Below are positions 55,198-63,467 of a stretch of DNA of 64,000 nt, piece by piece. The notes under the pieces are model-generated. The model did not search any database, was not told the DNA's origin, and saw nothing but the letters and a program-made list of their open reading frames with translations. Where the stretch lies: positions 62,001-126,000 of the forward strand of contig NZ_QVMU01000003.1 of the NCBI RefSeq assembly GCF_003605645.1, written 5' to 3'. The position numbers and the translations under genes were made by a program. The DNA is from Vibrio sinensis. GTDB taxonomy: Bacteria; Pseudomonadota; Gammaproteobacteria; Enterobacterales; Vibrionaceae. Each line of letters opens with the position of its first letter. Position 1 is the first letter of the stretch.

Positions 55198-56688
55198 ATG
55201 AAGATCTTCAACGAAAAACAAGTATGGTTTGTAACCGGCTCTCAGCACCTGTACGGGCCGAAAGTATTAGAAAGCGTTGCAAATAACAGTGAAGAGATTG
55301 TGGCTGGATTAAATGCGGCTGACTCAGTCTCTGTCACTATTGCGAACAAAGGCACGGTAAAAACACCGGATGAAATCCTTGCGGTGTGTCAGGCTGCCAA
55401 TAATGACCCAGACTGTATCGGTTTAATGCTTTGGATGCACACATTCTCTCCGGCCAAAATGTGGATTGCCGGTCTAACCCAATTAAACAAACCGTTCTTA
55501 CATTTGCATACCCAGTTCAATGCTGCGCTTCCATGGAATGACATTGACATGGATTTTATGAACTTGAATCAAAGTGCACACGGCTGTCGTGAATTTGGTT
55601 TCATTGGTACACGCCTCAACATTGAACGTAAGGTTGTTGTTGGTCACTGGACAGATGAACAAGTTCATAAAGATGTCGATGGTTGGTGCCGCGCTGCCAT
55701 TGGCGTTGACACAGGCCGAAAACTTAAAGTTGCCCGCTTTGGTGACAACATGCGCCAAGTTGCGGTAACAGAAGGCAACAAAGTTTCTGCACAGATTCAA
55801 TTTGGTTATGAAGTCAATGCATATGGATTGGGGGAATTGAGCGACGTCGTCAATGCGGTTTCCGAAGCCGATGTGAACTGCTTACTCGATGAGTACGCCA
55901 CCAGCTATGACATGGACTCAGCCCTGTTAACCAACGCAGAACTGAAAAAGCTGATGGTACAGGAAGCACGTTTAGAACTGGGGATGGAGGCATTCCTCAA
56001 ATCCGTCAACGCGAATGCGTTTACCAACACATTTGAAAACCTAACTGGACTAACCAACTTACCAGGCCTTGCTACACAGCGGTTAATGGGCAAGGGGTTT
56101 GGCTATGGTGGTGAGGGTGACTGGAAAACAGCGGCTATGACCCATATCGTTAAAACCATGGGGAAAGGCAAGCCAGGTGGAACTTCTTTCATGGAAGACT
56201 ACACCTACAACTTTGGCGGCAAAGGACAAGTTCTGGGCGCCCACATGCTCGAAGTTTGCCCATCGATTGCGGCAGCAAAACCACAATTGGCTATTCACCG
56301 CCATACCATCGGTTGCCAATGTGACATTCCCCGCTTAATTTTTAGCGGCCAATCTGGCGAAGCGTTAAATGTATCAATTATTGACCTAGGCAATCGTTTT
56401 AGAATGATTGTAAACATTGTTGATACGGTCACACCACCACAATCACTACCCCATTTACCTGTAGCACACGCGCTTTGGGAACCGCAGCCAAATCTGAATG
56501 TGGCTGGCGCAGCATGGATACATGCTGGAGGCGCTCACCATTCGGTTTATAGCCAAGCGGTATCGGTAGCAACACTGGCGGATTACGCGGAAATTCTAGG
56601 GATTGAAATGGTGGTCATCGATAACAACACGAACTTACGACATTTTAAACAAGAGCTTCGTAATAACGGAATGTACTACCAACGTTAA
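55198..56688 (+). CDS. araA: L-arabinose isomerase
   Basis: Converts L-arabinose to L-ribulose with Mn2+. The 496-residue protein has [68 protein letters not shown] and [12 protein letters not shown], all E. coli AraA signatures. It follows araD by nine bases. Confidence 0.97.
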   Translation: MKIFNEKQVWFVTGSQHLYGPKVLESVANNSEEIVAGLNAADSVSVTIANKGTVKTPDEILAVCQAANNDPDCIGLMLWMHTFSPAKMWIAGLTQLNKPFLHLHTQFNAALPWNDIDMDFMNLNQSAHGCREFGFIGTRLNIERKVVVGHWTDEQVHKDVDGWCRAAIGVDTGRKLKVARFGDNMRQVAVTEGNKVSAQIQFGYEVNAYGLGELSDVVNAVSEADVNCLLDEYATSYDMDSALLTNAELKKLMVQEARLELGMEAFLKSVNANAFTNTFENLTGLTNLPGLATQRLMGKGFGYGGEGDWKTAAMTHIVKTMGKGKPGGTSFMEDYTYNFGGKGQVLGAHMLEVCPSIAAAKPQLAIHRHTIGCQCDIPRLIFSGQSGEALNVSIIDLGNRFRMIVNIVDTVTPPQSLPHLPVAHALWEPQPNLNVAGAAWIHAGGAHHSVYSQAVSVATLADYAEILGIEMVVIDNNTNLRHFKQELRNNGMYYQR

Positions 56689-56700
56689 TCACTTTACAGC

Positions 56701-56720
56701 GTGCTCCCGCAAGGGAGCAC
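56701..56720 (+). other. Intercistronic hairpin with GNRA loop after araA
   Basis: GTGCTCCC-GCAA-GGGAGCAC is a perfect 8-bp stem closed by a GCAA tetraloop, 12 bases after the araA stop and 14 before the next start codon. No T-run follows. It probably protects or separates the araBDA message from downstream cistrons. Confidence 0.8.
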
Positions 56721-56734
56721 TTGGGAGTCTATTT

Positions 56735-57247
56735 GTGAATGAAACAACTGTAACCGAAAGTTCGGTTATTCAATTAGATCACTCTGGGTGGTTACTTAAA
56801 CTATCCCCCTCTTCACCGGAAAGCTTTGAACTTCAATATCAAGGCAAAATACATTATTCAGGCACTATGGAGGTGATGAATAATGGCTATATCATCCCGA
56901 TTGCAAACACACATTGGCATTTTCGTCACAAACCAAACAAATTAGAGCAATGGGGACAAGTTCACCATTTAGAAACGCTTTCCATTAATATGAATTACCA
57001 ATTTACCGACAACGAATTAGTGATTGAATATTTAGCTAGAAACACTGTCCCAACGCGACTAGATATCCGTCATATCATCCACCACCATCCACACACTATC
57101 GATAAGGAACCATTATTAAATGCTCCTCCATTATGGCGACATAGAAGAAATGGATTACCTAGCGACTTTTTATTTAAAACTGAGAAAACCGATTTTTTTA
57201 GAGAGGCATTTTCAGCTAAGCAGTCGATTGTTTTAACGAAACTGTGA
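56735..57247 (+). CDS. Arabinose-operon protein of unknown function
   Basis: A 170-residue protein I do not recognise. The start is a GTG at 56735 with GGGAG at good distance; a longer frame inside araA is not real. It looks beta-rich. ELVIEYLARNTVPTRLDIRHIIHHHPH recalls the strand-loop of aldose 1-epimerases (mutarotase fold), where the pattern ends in an NHxYFN-like site, but here the site is a His run. A mutarotase-like sugar-binding protein is possible but weakly supported. It lies between araA and araC in the same direction. Confidence 0.7.
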   Translation: MNETTVTESSVIQLDHSGWLLKLSPSSPESFELQYQGKIHYSGTMEVMNNGYIIPIANTHWHFRHKPNKLEQWGQVHHLETLSINMNYQFTDNELVIEYLARNTVPTRLDIRHIIHHHPHTIDKEPLLNAPPLWRHRRNGLPSDFLFKTEKTDFFREAFSAKQSIVLTKL

Positions 57248-57313
57248 GAAATAGCGACGACAGAATTTCGCGCTGAGCATAAAATTTATAAAACCATTCC
57301 ATATTGAGAGTGT

Positions 57314-58153
57314 ATGCAAAACAACGATCCATTAAAACCTGGATATAATTTCGATGCTCACCTTGTAGCTGGGTTGACCCCAATCATTGAAGGTGATGAG
57401 TTAGACTTTGTTATCGACCGTCCAAACGGAATGAAAGGTTTTATCATCAACATCACGAGCCAAGGTGAGGGCACCATTTTCCATGATAATGAGGCATTTG
57501 ATGTTAAGTCCGGTGACTTACTGCTGTTTCCACCGAGCGCCACGCACTTTTATCATCGCAAAAAAGACAATGCCTCTTGGTTTCACCGCTGGGTCTATTT
57601 CCGACCACGCGCATTTTGGAATAATTGGTTATGTTGGCATGAGCAACACAATGGGGTGTATCTAACAAAAGGGCTCGATAGCAGCACGATTTCTCAAATA
57701 GAGCGGCTATTTATCGATATTGAATACATTTCTAAATCTGACATCCCCTATCGAGACGATTTGGCGATTAACCTTCTTGAGCAGCTACTTATTCGCTGCA
57801 AAAGCATCCAGCCAGACGTTGTCAGCAAACCGCTCGATCCTCGTGTCATTGAGGCGATGAATTACATGACGCAGAACCTCAATCAAAATTTTACGTTGGA
57901 AGATATCGCCCATTTCACTTGTTTATCAGCATCACGCTTAGGCCACCTTTTCCGTGATGAAGTAGGCATGACAATCACGCAATGGCGTGATGATCAACGC
58001 ATCAGCCGCGCAAAACAACTGTTGGTTACAACCAACTATTCGGTCAATCACATCGGCCGTCTTATTGGTTATACCGACCCACTGTATTTCTCGAGAGTGT
58101 TTAAACGAAAAGCGGGTGTCAGCCCTAAGTTGTATCGAGAACAAATTAGCTAG
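57314..58153 (+). CDS. araC: Arabinose operon regulator AraC
   Basis: Activates ara genes on binding arabinose. The N-terminal cupin and arm begin MQNNDPLKPGYNFDAHLVAGLTPI, then MKGFIINITSQGEG, GDLLLFPPSATHFY and WVYFRPRAFWNNWL, matching E. coli AraC residue for residue in many places. The C-terminal HTH pair (about 175-275) has CLSASRLGHLFRDEVGMTITQWRDDQRI and GYTDPLYFSRVFKRKAGVSPKLYR. Unlike in E. coli, it is downstream of araBDA and in the same direction rather than divergent from araB. Confidence 0.96.
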   Translation: MQNNDPLKPGYNFDAHLVAGLTPIIEGDELDFVIDRPNGMKGFIINITSQGEGTIFHDNEAFDVKSGDLLLFPPSATHFYHRKKDNASWFHRWVYFRPRAFWNNWLCWHEQHNGVYLTKGLDSSTISQIERLFIDIEYISKSDIPYRDDLAINLLEQLLIRCKSIQPDVVSKPLDPRVIEAMNYMTQNLNQNFTLEDIAHFTCLSASRLGHLFRDEVGMTITQWRDDQRISRAKQLLVTTNYSVNHIGRLIGYTDPLYFSRVFKRKAGVSPKLYREQIS

Positions 58154-58317
58154 GCTTAAAGTTCAATTAAAAAACACCTAATAACAAAATGCCACCAGTT
58201 AAAAATGTAATTATTTTGACAGGAATAGTTAACTTTATTGTCACAAACAAATCGCATCATTCATTCCTAACTATTCAAACCATTTACCAAAATGGACAAT
58301 AAATAAAAGGAAGCCAT

Positions 58318-60210
58318 GTGATCTGCTCTAACCCTGATCAACGACCACTTGACCAAGAACCTGAATTTAACCAATTTGTTGATGCGGCGGTATCTCGTCG
58401 TCGCTTTCTACAATTAACCGGAGCGGCCAGTACCGTTGGCTTTCTTGCCGCAAGCCCAATGAGCACAGCAGTGGCAAATACGCTTGATAACAAACCGGAA
58501 TTAATCGGCTTTGACGCGATTCCAATTTCAACCGCTGATAACGTAAACGTTCCTAATGGTTACCAAGCCGACGTTCTTATCTCATGGGGCGACGCCGTTC
58601 TAAAAGGGGCACCCGATTTTGATCAAAGCAATAATGCGCAAGCCCAAGAAATGCAATTTGGTGATAATAACGATGGCATGAGCTTTTTCCCTCTCTCCGA
58701 TACGCGAGCAGTGTTAGTGGTGAATAATGAGTACACCAACAACGAATACCTATACCCTCATCAAGGAAAGAAAATTTCTGCCGATGATGCGCGTAAAGCC
58801 CAAGCTGCACACGGAGTTTCGGTGGTTGAATTAAGTAAACGCGATGGCAAATGGCAAGTAAACATTGATGGACGACTGAATCGCCGTATTACCGCGAATA
58901 CCGAAATGGTAATTACGGGTGACGCCGCAGGCCATCCGCTACTAAAAACCAACGCTGACCCATCTGGGAAAGAAGTGCTCGGCACGTTTAATAACTGCGC
59001 CAATGGACAAACGCCATGGGGCACCTACCTCACCTGTGAAGAAAACTTTAACGGTTACTTTGCAAATAGTGCCGATACAACACTCGGTGAAACTTATGCT
59101 CGCTACGGCTTAAACAATAACGATCGCGGTTACGATTGGTACAAACACCAAGATCGTTTCGATATGGCGAAAGAGCCAAACGAGCCTCACCGCCATGGCT
59201 GGGTGGTAGAAATTGACCCAATGAACCCAAACTCCACTCCCAAAAAGCGCACGGCTCTAGGACGTTTCAAACACGAAAATGCGGCCCTAACCATCAATAA
59301 TGATGGACGTGTCGTGGTGTATCTTGGTGACGATGAACGCGGGGAACATCTGTACAAGTTTGTTTCAAAAAACAAGTACCGACCGGGCGCTGATTCAAAC
59401 CGCGACTTACTTGAAGATGGCACCTTATACGTCGCCAAATTTTCCGGCACCGAGGGGGAGCTAAACGGCCAAGGCGAATGGCTAGAGCTAACGTGGAATA
59501 AAAATGGTCTCACGCCAGAAAACGGGTTTCCTGATCCAGCATCTGTACTGATCTTTACTCGCCTTGCCGCAACCCAAGTGGGCGCGACAACCATGGATAG
59601 ACCAGAGTGGGTAGCGGTGCATCCTGACAATCAATCAGTATTTTGCACTTTAACGAACAACAAACATCGTGGCGTTAAAGAATCACAGCCCCTTAATGTG
59701 ATTAACCCACGAGAGAAAAACCCTTATGGACATATTATTCGCTGGCGCCCGAGCCAAGGCGATCACAGCTCAAACTCATTTGAGTGGGATATCTATGTAT
59801 TAGCGGGCAATCCAGACGTTCATCCAGAAAGCATGATGGCTGGCAGCGACAATATTCACAAAGACAATATGTTCAACAGCCCAGATGGGATTGGGTTTGA
59901 TAAGGCAGGCCGCCTTTGGATTCAAACAGATGGTAAATACTCAAACCAAGGCAATTTTGCTGGTATGGGAAATAACCAGATGCTATGCAGCGACCCAAAT
60001 ACCGGAGAAATACGTCGCTTCTTAACCGGACCTATCGCCTGTGAGATCACTGGGTTAACATTCTCACCCGACTACAAAACGATGTTTGTCGGTGTGCAGC
60101 ACCCCGGTGAGGATCTCGCCCCCTCTCACTTCCCACAAGGGGTAGAGGCGATTCCTCGTTCATCTGTCATTATGATCACTCGTCAAGACGGCGGCGTGAT
60201 TGGCGCATAG
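58318..60210 (+). CDS. phoX: PhoX-family alkaline phosphatase (DUF839), Tat-exported
   Basis: Calcium-dependent, iron-containing phosphatase exported folded by Tat. The leader has SRRRFLQLTGAASTVGFLAASP (about residues 27-48). The beta-propeller body contains NNDGMSFFPL, LVVNNEYTNNEYLYP, WGTYLTCEENFNGYF, GRFKHENAAL, DDERGEHLYKF and PDGIGFDKAGRLWIQTDGKYS, as in PhoX proteins. The start is a GTG at 58318 after AGGAAG. The 164-base gap after araC holds TTATTGTCACAA, perhaps a weak Pho-box half, so PhoB control is possible but unproven. It appears to stand alone. Confidence 0.92.
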   Translation: MICSNPDQRPLDQEPEFNQFVDAAVSRRRFLQLTGAASTVGFLAASPMSTAVANTLDNKPELIGFDAIPISTADNVNVPNGYQADVLISWGDAVLKGAPDFDQSNNAQAQEMQFGDNNDGMSFFPLSDTRAVLVVNNEYTNNEYLYPHQGKKISADDARKAQAAHGVSVVELSKRDGKWQVNIDGRLNRRITANTEMVITGDAAGHPLLKTNADPSGKEVLGTFNNCANGQTPWGTYLTCEENFNGYFANSADTTLGETYARYGLNNNDRGYDWYKHQDRFDMAKEPNEPHRHGWVVEIDPMNPNSTPKKRTALGRFKHENAALTINNDGRVVVYLGDDERGEHLYKFVSKNKYRPGADSNRDLLEDGTLYVAKFSGTEGELNGQGEWLELTWNKNGLTPENGFPDPASVLIFTRLAATQVGATTMDRPEWVAVHPDNQSVFCTLTNNKHRGVKESQPLNVINPREKNPYGHIIRWRPSQGDHSSNSFEWDIYVLAGNPDVHPESMMAGSDNIHKDNMFNSPDGIGFDKAGRLWIQTDGKYSNQGNFAGMGNNQMLCSDPNTGEIRRFLTGPIACEITGLTFSPDYKTMFVGVQHPGEDLAPSHFPQGVEAIPRSSVIMITRQDGGVIGA

Positions 60211-60260
60211 CCAAGAATATTAAGCTGAACAATATAACGTTAAACAATATAACATCAAAA

Positions 60261-60300
60261 AAGCCCTAGTTGCTCAAATTGCATGAGTCGCTAGGGACTT
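60261..60300. terminator. Bidirectional terminator between phoX and the methyltransferase-HNH gene
   Basis: CCCTAG and CTAGGG plus an inner GCTCA/TGAG pairing form a stem. On the minus strand it ends in CTTTTTT, a good terminator for the methyltransferase-HNH gene; on the plus strand it can also stop phoX. Confidence 0.8.
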
Positions 60301-60321
60301 ACCAACGCCACTTTATGGCCT

Positions 60322-62031
60322 CTACCACTGCGAAACGAGTAAACGACTCCTTACACCCTTAACTTGTAGGCCCATTGCTTCAAACACTTCTTCAAAATCA
60401 TCACATTGCGCAGTTAAATTTGGTAAAGAAAGCCTTGCCTCAATGAAAAAACGACTTTGATGTAAGGGAGCGCTTCCCCACGCCATTTGCCACCATTCTA
60501 AAATTCTTCCTCGCGAATCATGAAGTCGCTGACTTGTGGGTACGCGATCACTTTTACTGCGATTTTCTTGAGAAGTCGTTGGTAACAAGTTCCACCTGTC
60601 ATTATTCGGCCAGTATGTAAATGGAAGACAGTGATCAACATCGTATTGGTTTTTTAGCTCAGTATTACTCCAAGCACTGAAGATATTTCTGCCACCAGCT
60701 CTCAACTCATCTACACGTTGACGAACATCTCGTGTGTTACGTGCTGGATCAATCCAAACAAGGCAGTCATGATAGGTTTGTAGAGGAATATTCCGATTAC
60801 GGTTCAGTTCAAAACGCTGCATTTCTTTAACCCACTGACTTACGACCAAAGGCTCAATCCAAGAGTGGTAAAGTCGAAAACAATTCCACAGTTTTTCATC
60901 TAACACAAAATCTCCAAACCCAGAAAAGAACTCATCATCGAACACAATGGCGTTTGTTAGCTTCCTCCGTTTCGCTGGCGACTGAATGTCAAACAATCGG
61001 TTTTTTTTGTCCCCCTGATAAATAAAAGTAACGGGACCTGCTTTTATTGTATTTAAGGTATGACTAAACAACTTTTGAATAGCCTCGGCTTCATCGCCAA
61101 CAAAAAGAGAGCCAATAGCAAAATCATCCGCCGAAAGGTGTTTCAACTTTTTCCAGCCATCATCTTTGACAAAACCCAATCCTTTCATGGTATTAGAATT
61201 TTGCTGAATGCCTTGCCCCTCAATATTAACATCTATTAATCGTTTAAATTGACGTACCCAATACAAAGCAACCAGCCCAGCAGGAAGAATTATTTTCCCA
61301 TCGCTGCGATCTCTTAATGCTCCTGGATGAGCATCGGCAATACGAAGTAACGTTCTTAATAATGCTAATTTATAAGTTGCTGATTTGCTGTCATTAACTA
61401 TGATTCGGCGAACCGTATTAAGATTTCCCGAACTATCATCAGGCAGTTGAAGTACGACGGTCTGCCAAGAGACATCCGCTCTCTGTAGGTTGTCGGCACT
61501 ATCTGCAACTAACTTAACTTGCAGTGCGTGCTCTTTAGCAAACAGTTCAAACTCTTCCACAGAGACAGGGTAACTTTGACGCCCATCGGTAAACTCACCA
61601 TGACGCAAACTGATCACTAATTTCCCGTTAGACGCCAAAAGATTAGCAAGCTTTCGAAATGCTCGTTCGCGCAAAGAAGGCGCAAGATGCATCCAAACCG
61701 CGCTAACCAATATAAGGTCAAAACGCATTCCAAGACTGCATACGTTTTTGAGTGCAGGCAAAGAATCATTTAGCCATGTGACATCTGAACCGGTACTCTG
61801 CTTTCCGATATTACGCAATACATCGCTCGGTTCCACAGCAATAACTTCACAACCTTTTTGATTCATCCATTTTGCATCACGCCCAGAACCAGCGCCAATA
61901 TCGAGTACATGGGCGCCACTTTCCGGCCAATACAGCGCCCATGATTGGTGGACTGACTCGAAATCAAGAGCATCATATTGCTCAACAAGTTGCTTGGAAT
62001 TTTTGTCGTAAAAAGAAGAAGTTGCGATCAT
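60322..62031 (-). CDS. SAM methyltransferase fused to a C-terminal HNH endonuclease domain
   Basis: A 569-residue two-domain protein, likely linked to defence. The N-terminal part (about 25-185) is a class I methyltransferase: HVLDIGAGSGRDAKWM, CEVIAVEPSD, LILVSAVWMHL and GKLVISLRHG. An uncharacterised middle (about 205-440) follows, with LPAGLVALYWVRQFKRLID. Near 460-500 an HNH-like site reads YDVDHCLPFTYWPNNDRWNLLPTTSQENRSK. I prefer the ATG at 62031; one 15 codons earlier is possible and neither has a clear ribosome site. It lies 576 bases downstream of the Septu-like pair, same strand. Its last 251 bases recur at 48440 and in part at 42245. Confidence 0.85.
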   Translation of the reverse strand: MIATSSFYDKNSKQLVEQYDALDFESVHQSWALYWPESGAHVLDIGAGSGRDAKWMNQKGCEVIAVEPSDVLRNIGKQSTGSDVTWLNDSLPALKNVCSLGMRFDLILVSAVWMHLAPSLRERAFRKLANLLASNGKLVISLRHGEFTDGRQSYPVSVEEFELFAKEHALQVKLVADSADNLQRADVSWQTVVLQLPDDSSGNLNTVRRIIVNDSKSATYKLALLRTLLRIADAHPGALRDRSDGKIILPAGLVALYWVRQFKRLIDVNIEGQGIQQNSNTMKGLGFVKDDGWKKLKHLSADDFAIGSLFVGDEAEAIQKLFSHTLNTIKAGPVTFIYQGDKKNRLFDIQSPAKRRKLTNAIVFDDEFFSGFGDFVLDEKLWNCFRLYHSWIEPLVVSQWVKEMQRFELNRNRNIPLQTYHDCLVWIDPARNTRDVRQRVDELRAGGRNIFSAWSNTELKNQYDVDHCLPFTYWPNNDRWNLLPTTSQENRSKSDRVPTSQRLHDSRGRILEWWQMAWGSAPLHQSRFFIEARLSLPNLTAQCDDFEEVFEAMGLQVKGVRSRLLVSQW

Positions 62032-62606
62032 TTTTATAAACCGTATGGATGACCTATTGAATAATATACGGCTCATTTATGTAAGGCGATAAGGGATTAT
62101 AGATTTATGAGTAGTTGTGATGATGGTCGACTTTCTGCGCTGCCAATCTCAGCACCAAATAGTTGAGACTATGGCTTTACGTTCACCAACAAACTCGGGA
62201 TGAAGTCATCATATACATTTGATTAAAATTCGATGCTTCAATTAAGCAAAATTTTATTCTTTTTCATCTATGCCAATCACTTAGCCATCAAATTAGGAAG
62301 TAGCGAATAAAAGCAACATAGAGCAGTTGCAGTATCAGAAACATTCCAGCGAAAAGAATAGATCTCTGTCCTGCCACGCACTAGATGAGAACATTCTGGA
62401 CGCATAAACAAAGTAAAACTTGATGTGCTATTGTGCCCTTTGGCAGCCCACTTGGCTTTAGATATGAAAAGCCCCAGCATTTCTGCTAGGGCTTAAAATG
62501 TGGCGGGAGTGAGACTGCAACATTAAACAATTAACTGACTGATATTGTTAGTAGTTTATTAAAAAAAATACCAAGTATTACCAAAGGTATTACTTCATGC
62601 ATTCCA
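62032..62606. other. Spacer between the Septu-like pair and the methyltransferase-HNH gene
   Basis: 575 bases without a convincing gene. An open minus-strand frame of 67 codons (62480-62277) has no recognisable domain or good ribosome site. The minus-strand terminator at 62470-62495 lies inside. Next to it TGTGGCGGGAGTGAGAC looks vaguely like a tRNA acceptor end but no tRNA can be built around it. Confidence 0.5.
62470..62495 (-). terminator. Terminator of the Septu-like operon
   Basis: AAGCCC and GGGCTT with inner AGC/GCT form a stem with one mismatch. On the minus strand it reads into TTTTCATATC, 112 bases after the HNH gene stop. Confidence 0.75.
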
Positions 62607-63467
62607 TTACAATTCGGACATTAAAGCCAAACACATGACTCTTTCCCAATGGTTAATAAATGGAGAAGTATCTATGACTGTTTGAAATATGATATTTTTA
62701 GCCACGTCTTCACTAACCTGAGCAGCTAGCAACGCTTCATATTGAGGTAGTAAAGCAACAAGCCTGGAGCCAGCTTCCTTTGAAAATCGTAATCCTAAAT
62801 CAAAATCATCGAAGTGCTTTTTGACTCTTTGCTTATCAATTGGCTCCCAGTTTTGCGGTGGTGATACAAAGTATTCGATAACTCCAGGCTCATCAGCCGC
62901 TCCGGGTAGATAACGAGCAAACAACCATTGCTTACTAAAAAATCTATCATCGTCTAAATATGGCTGTAATACTTGATCTGACGCGACAGTAGCAAATGCT
63001 TGACCTTTACCATCCATATTGCAATCGCGGCAGGAAGGGACGAGATTTACTGGCACTATGGAAAACTGGGGATAATGAGCTTTAGGCAAGTAATGATCCA
63101 AGTTTCTAGGTCTGCCTATTCCACCACAGAACGGACATTTATCATTGGCAGCAATCATTAAAGCATCATATACAGCCCTTGCCGGTTTACTTTTACCTAC
63201 AACATAGTTGTCATAGAGCTTAACCAAGTCCGACTTCTTTAAATGTCCGACTACCACAGGGTCATCTTTTGGACGGGCAAGGGCAAGCGGAACAATCGTA
63301 TATAGCTCTCCTGTCGTCGCTGAAGCTTCATATTGTTCTGCTTGTTGTTGTAGTACGTTAGATGCACTATTTACATTTTGTAGTAACCCTGCGTTACCAG
63401 TGATTCCATTGCGACAAAGAGTTAGCATGTCTAGGTAGGAACTTATAGGAGGATTAAGCTTTAGCAT
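62607..63467 (-). CDS. ptuB: HNH endonuclease, PtuB-like partner of an AAA ATPase
   Basis: A 286-residue nuclease of a two-gene defence module. The HNH core is framed by zinc Cys pairs: CPFCGG (Cys111, Cys114), then RNLDHYLPKAHYPQFSIVPVNLVPSCRDCN with Asp124-His125, Asn141, Cys146 and Cys149. The rest is helical. It starts inside the stop codon of the ATPase gene (TAATG), so translation is coupled. ATPase plus HNH in this order is the Septu (PtuAB) plan. Other ATPase-HNH pairs such as AbiL-type exist, so the subtype is open. Confidence 0.82.
   Translation of the reverse strand: MLKLNPPISSYLDMLTLCRNGITGNAGLLQNVNSASNVLQQQAEQYEASATTGELYTIVPLALARPKDDPVVVGHLKKSDLVKLYDNYVVGKSKPARAVYDALMIAANDKCPFCGGIGRPRNLDHYLPKAHYPQFSIVPVNLVPSCRDCNMDGKGQAFATVASDQVLQPYLDDDRFFSKQWLFARYLPGAADEPGVIEYFVSPPQNWEPIDKQRVKKHFDDFDLGLRFSKEAGSRLVALLPQYEALLAAQVSEDVAKNIIFQTVIDTSPFINHWERVMCLALMSEL

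Noticed and set aside
58200-58260. Pho box upstream of phoX
   Set aside because: TTGTCACAA fits one half of the PhoB consensus but the upstream repeat unit is poor, so it is only mentioned in the gene entry.
59187-59630. 147-codon minus-strand frame inside phoX
   Set aside because: Antisense to conserved PhoX coding sequence with no independent evidence.
62500-62520. TGTGGCGGGAGTGAGAC resembling a tRNA 3' end, possible integrase attachment site
   Set aside because: No cloverleaf can be formed around it and no integrase gene is visible; the resemblance is only to an acceptor-like GC run.
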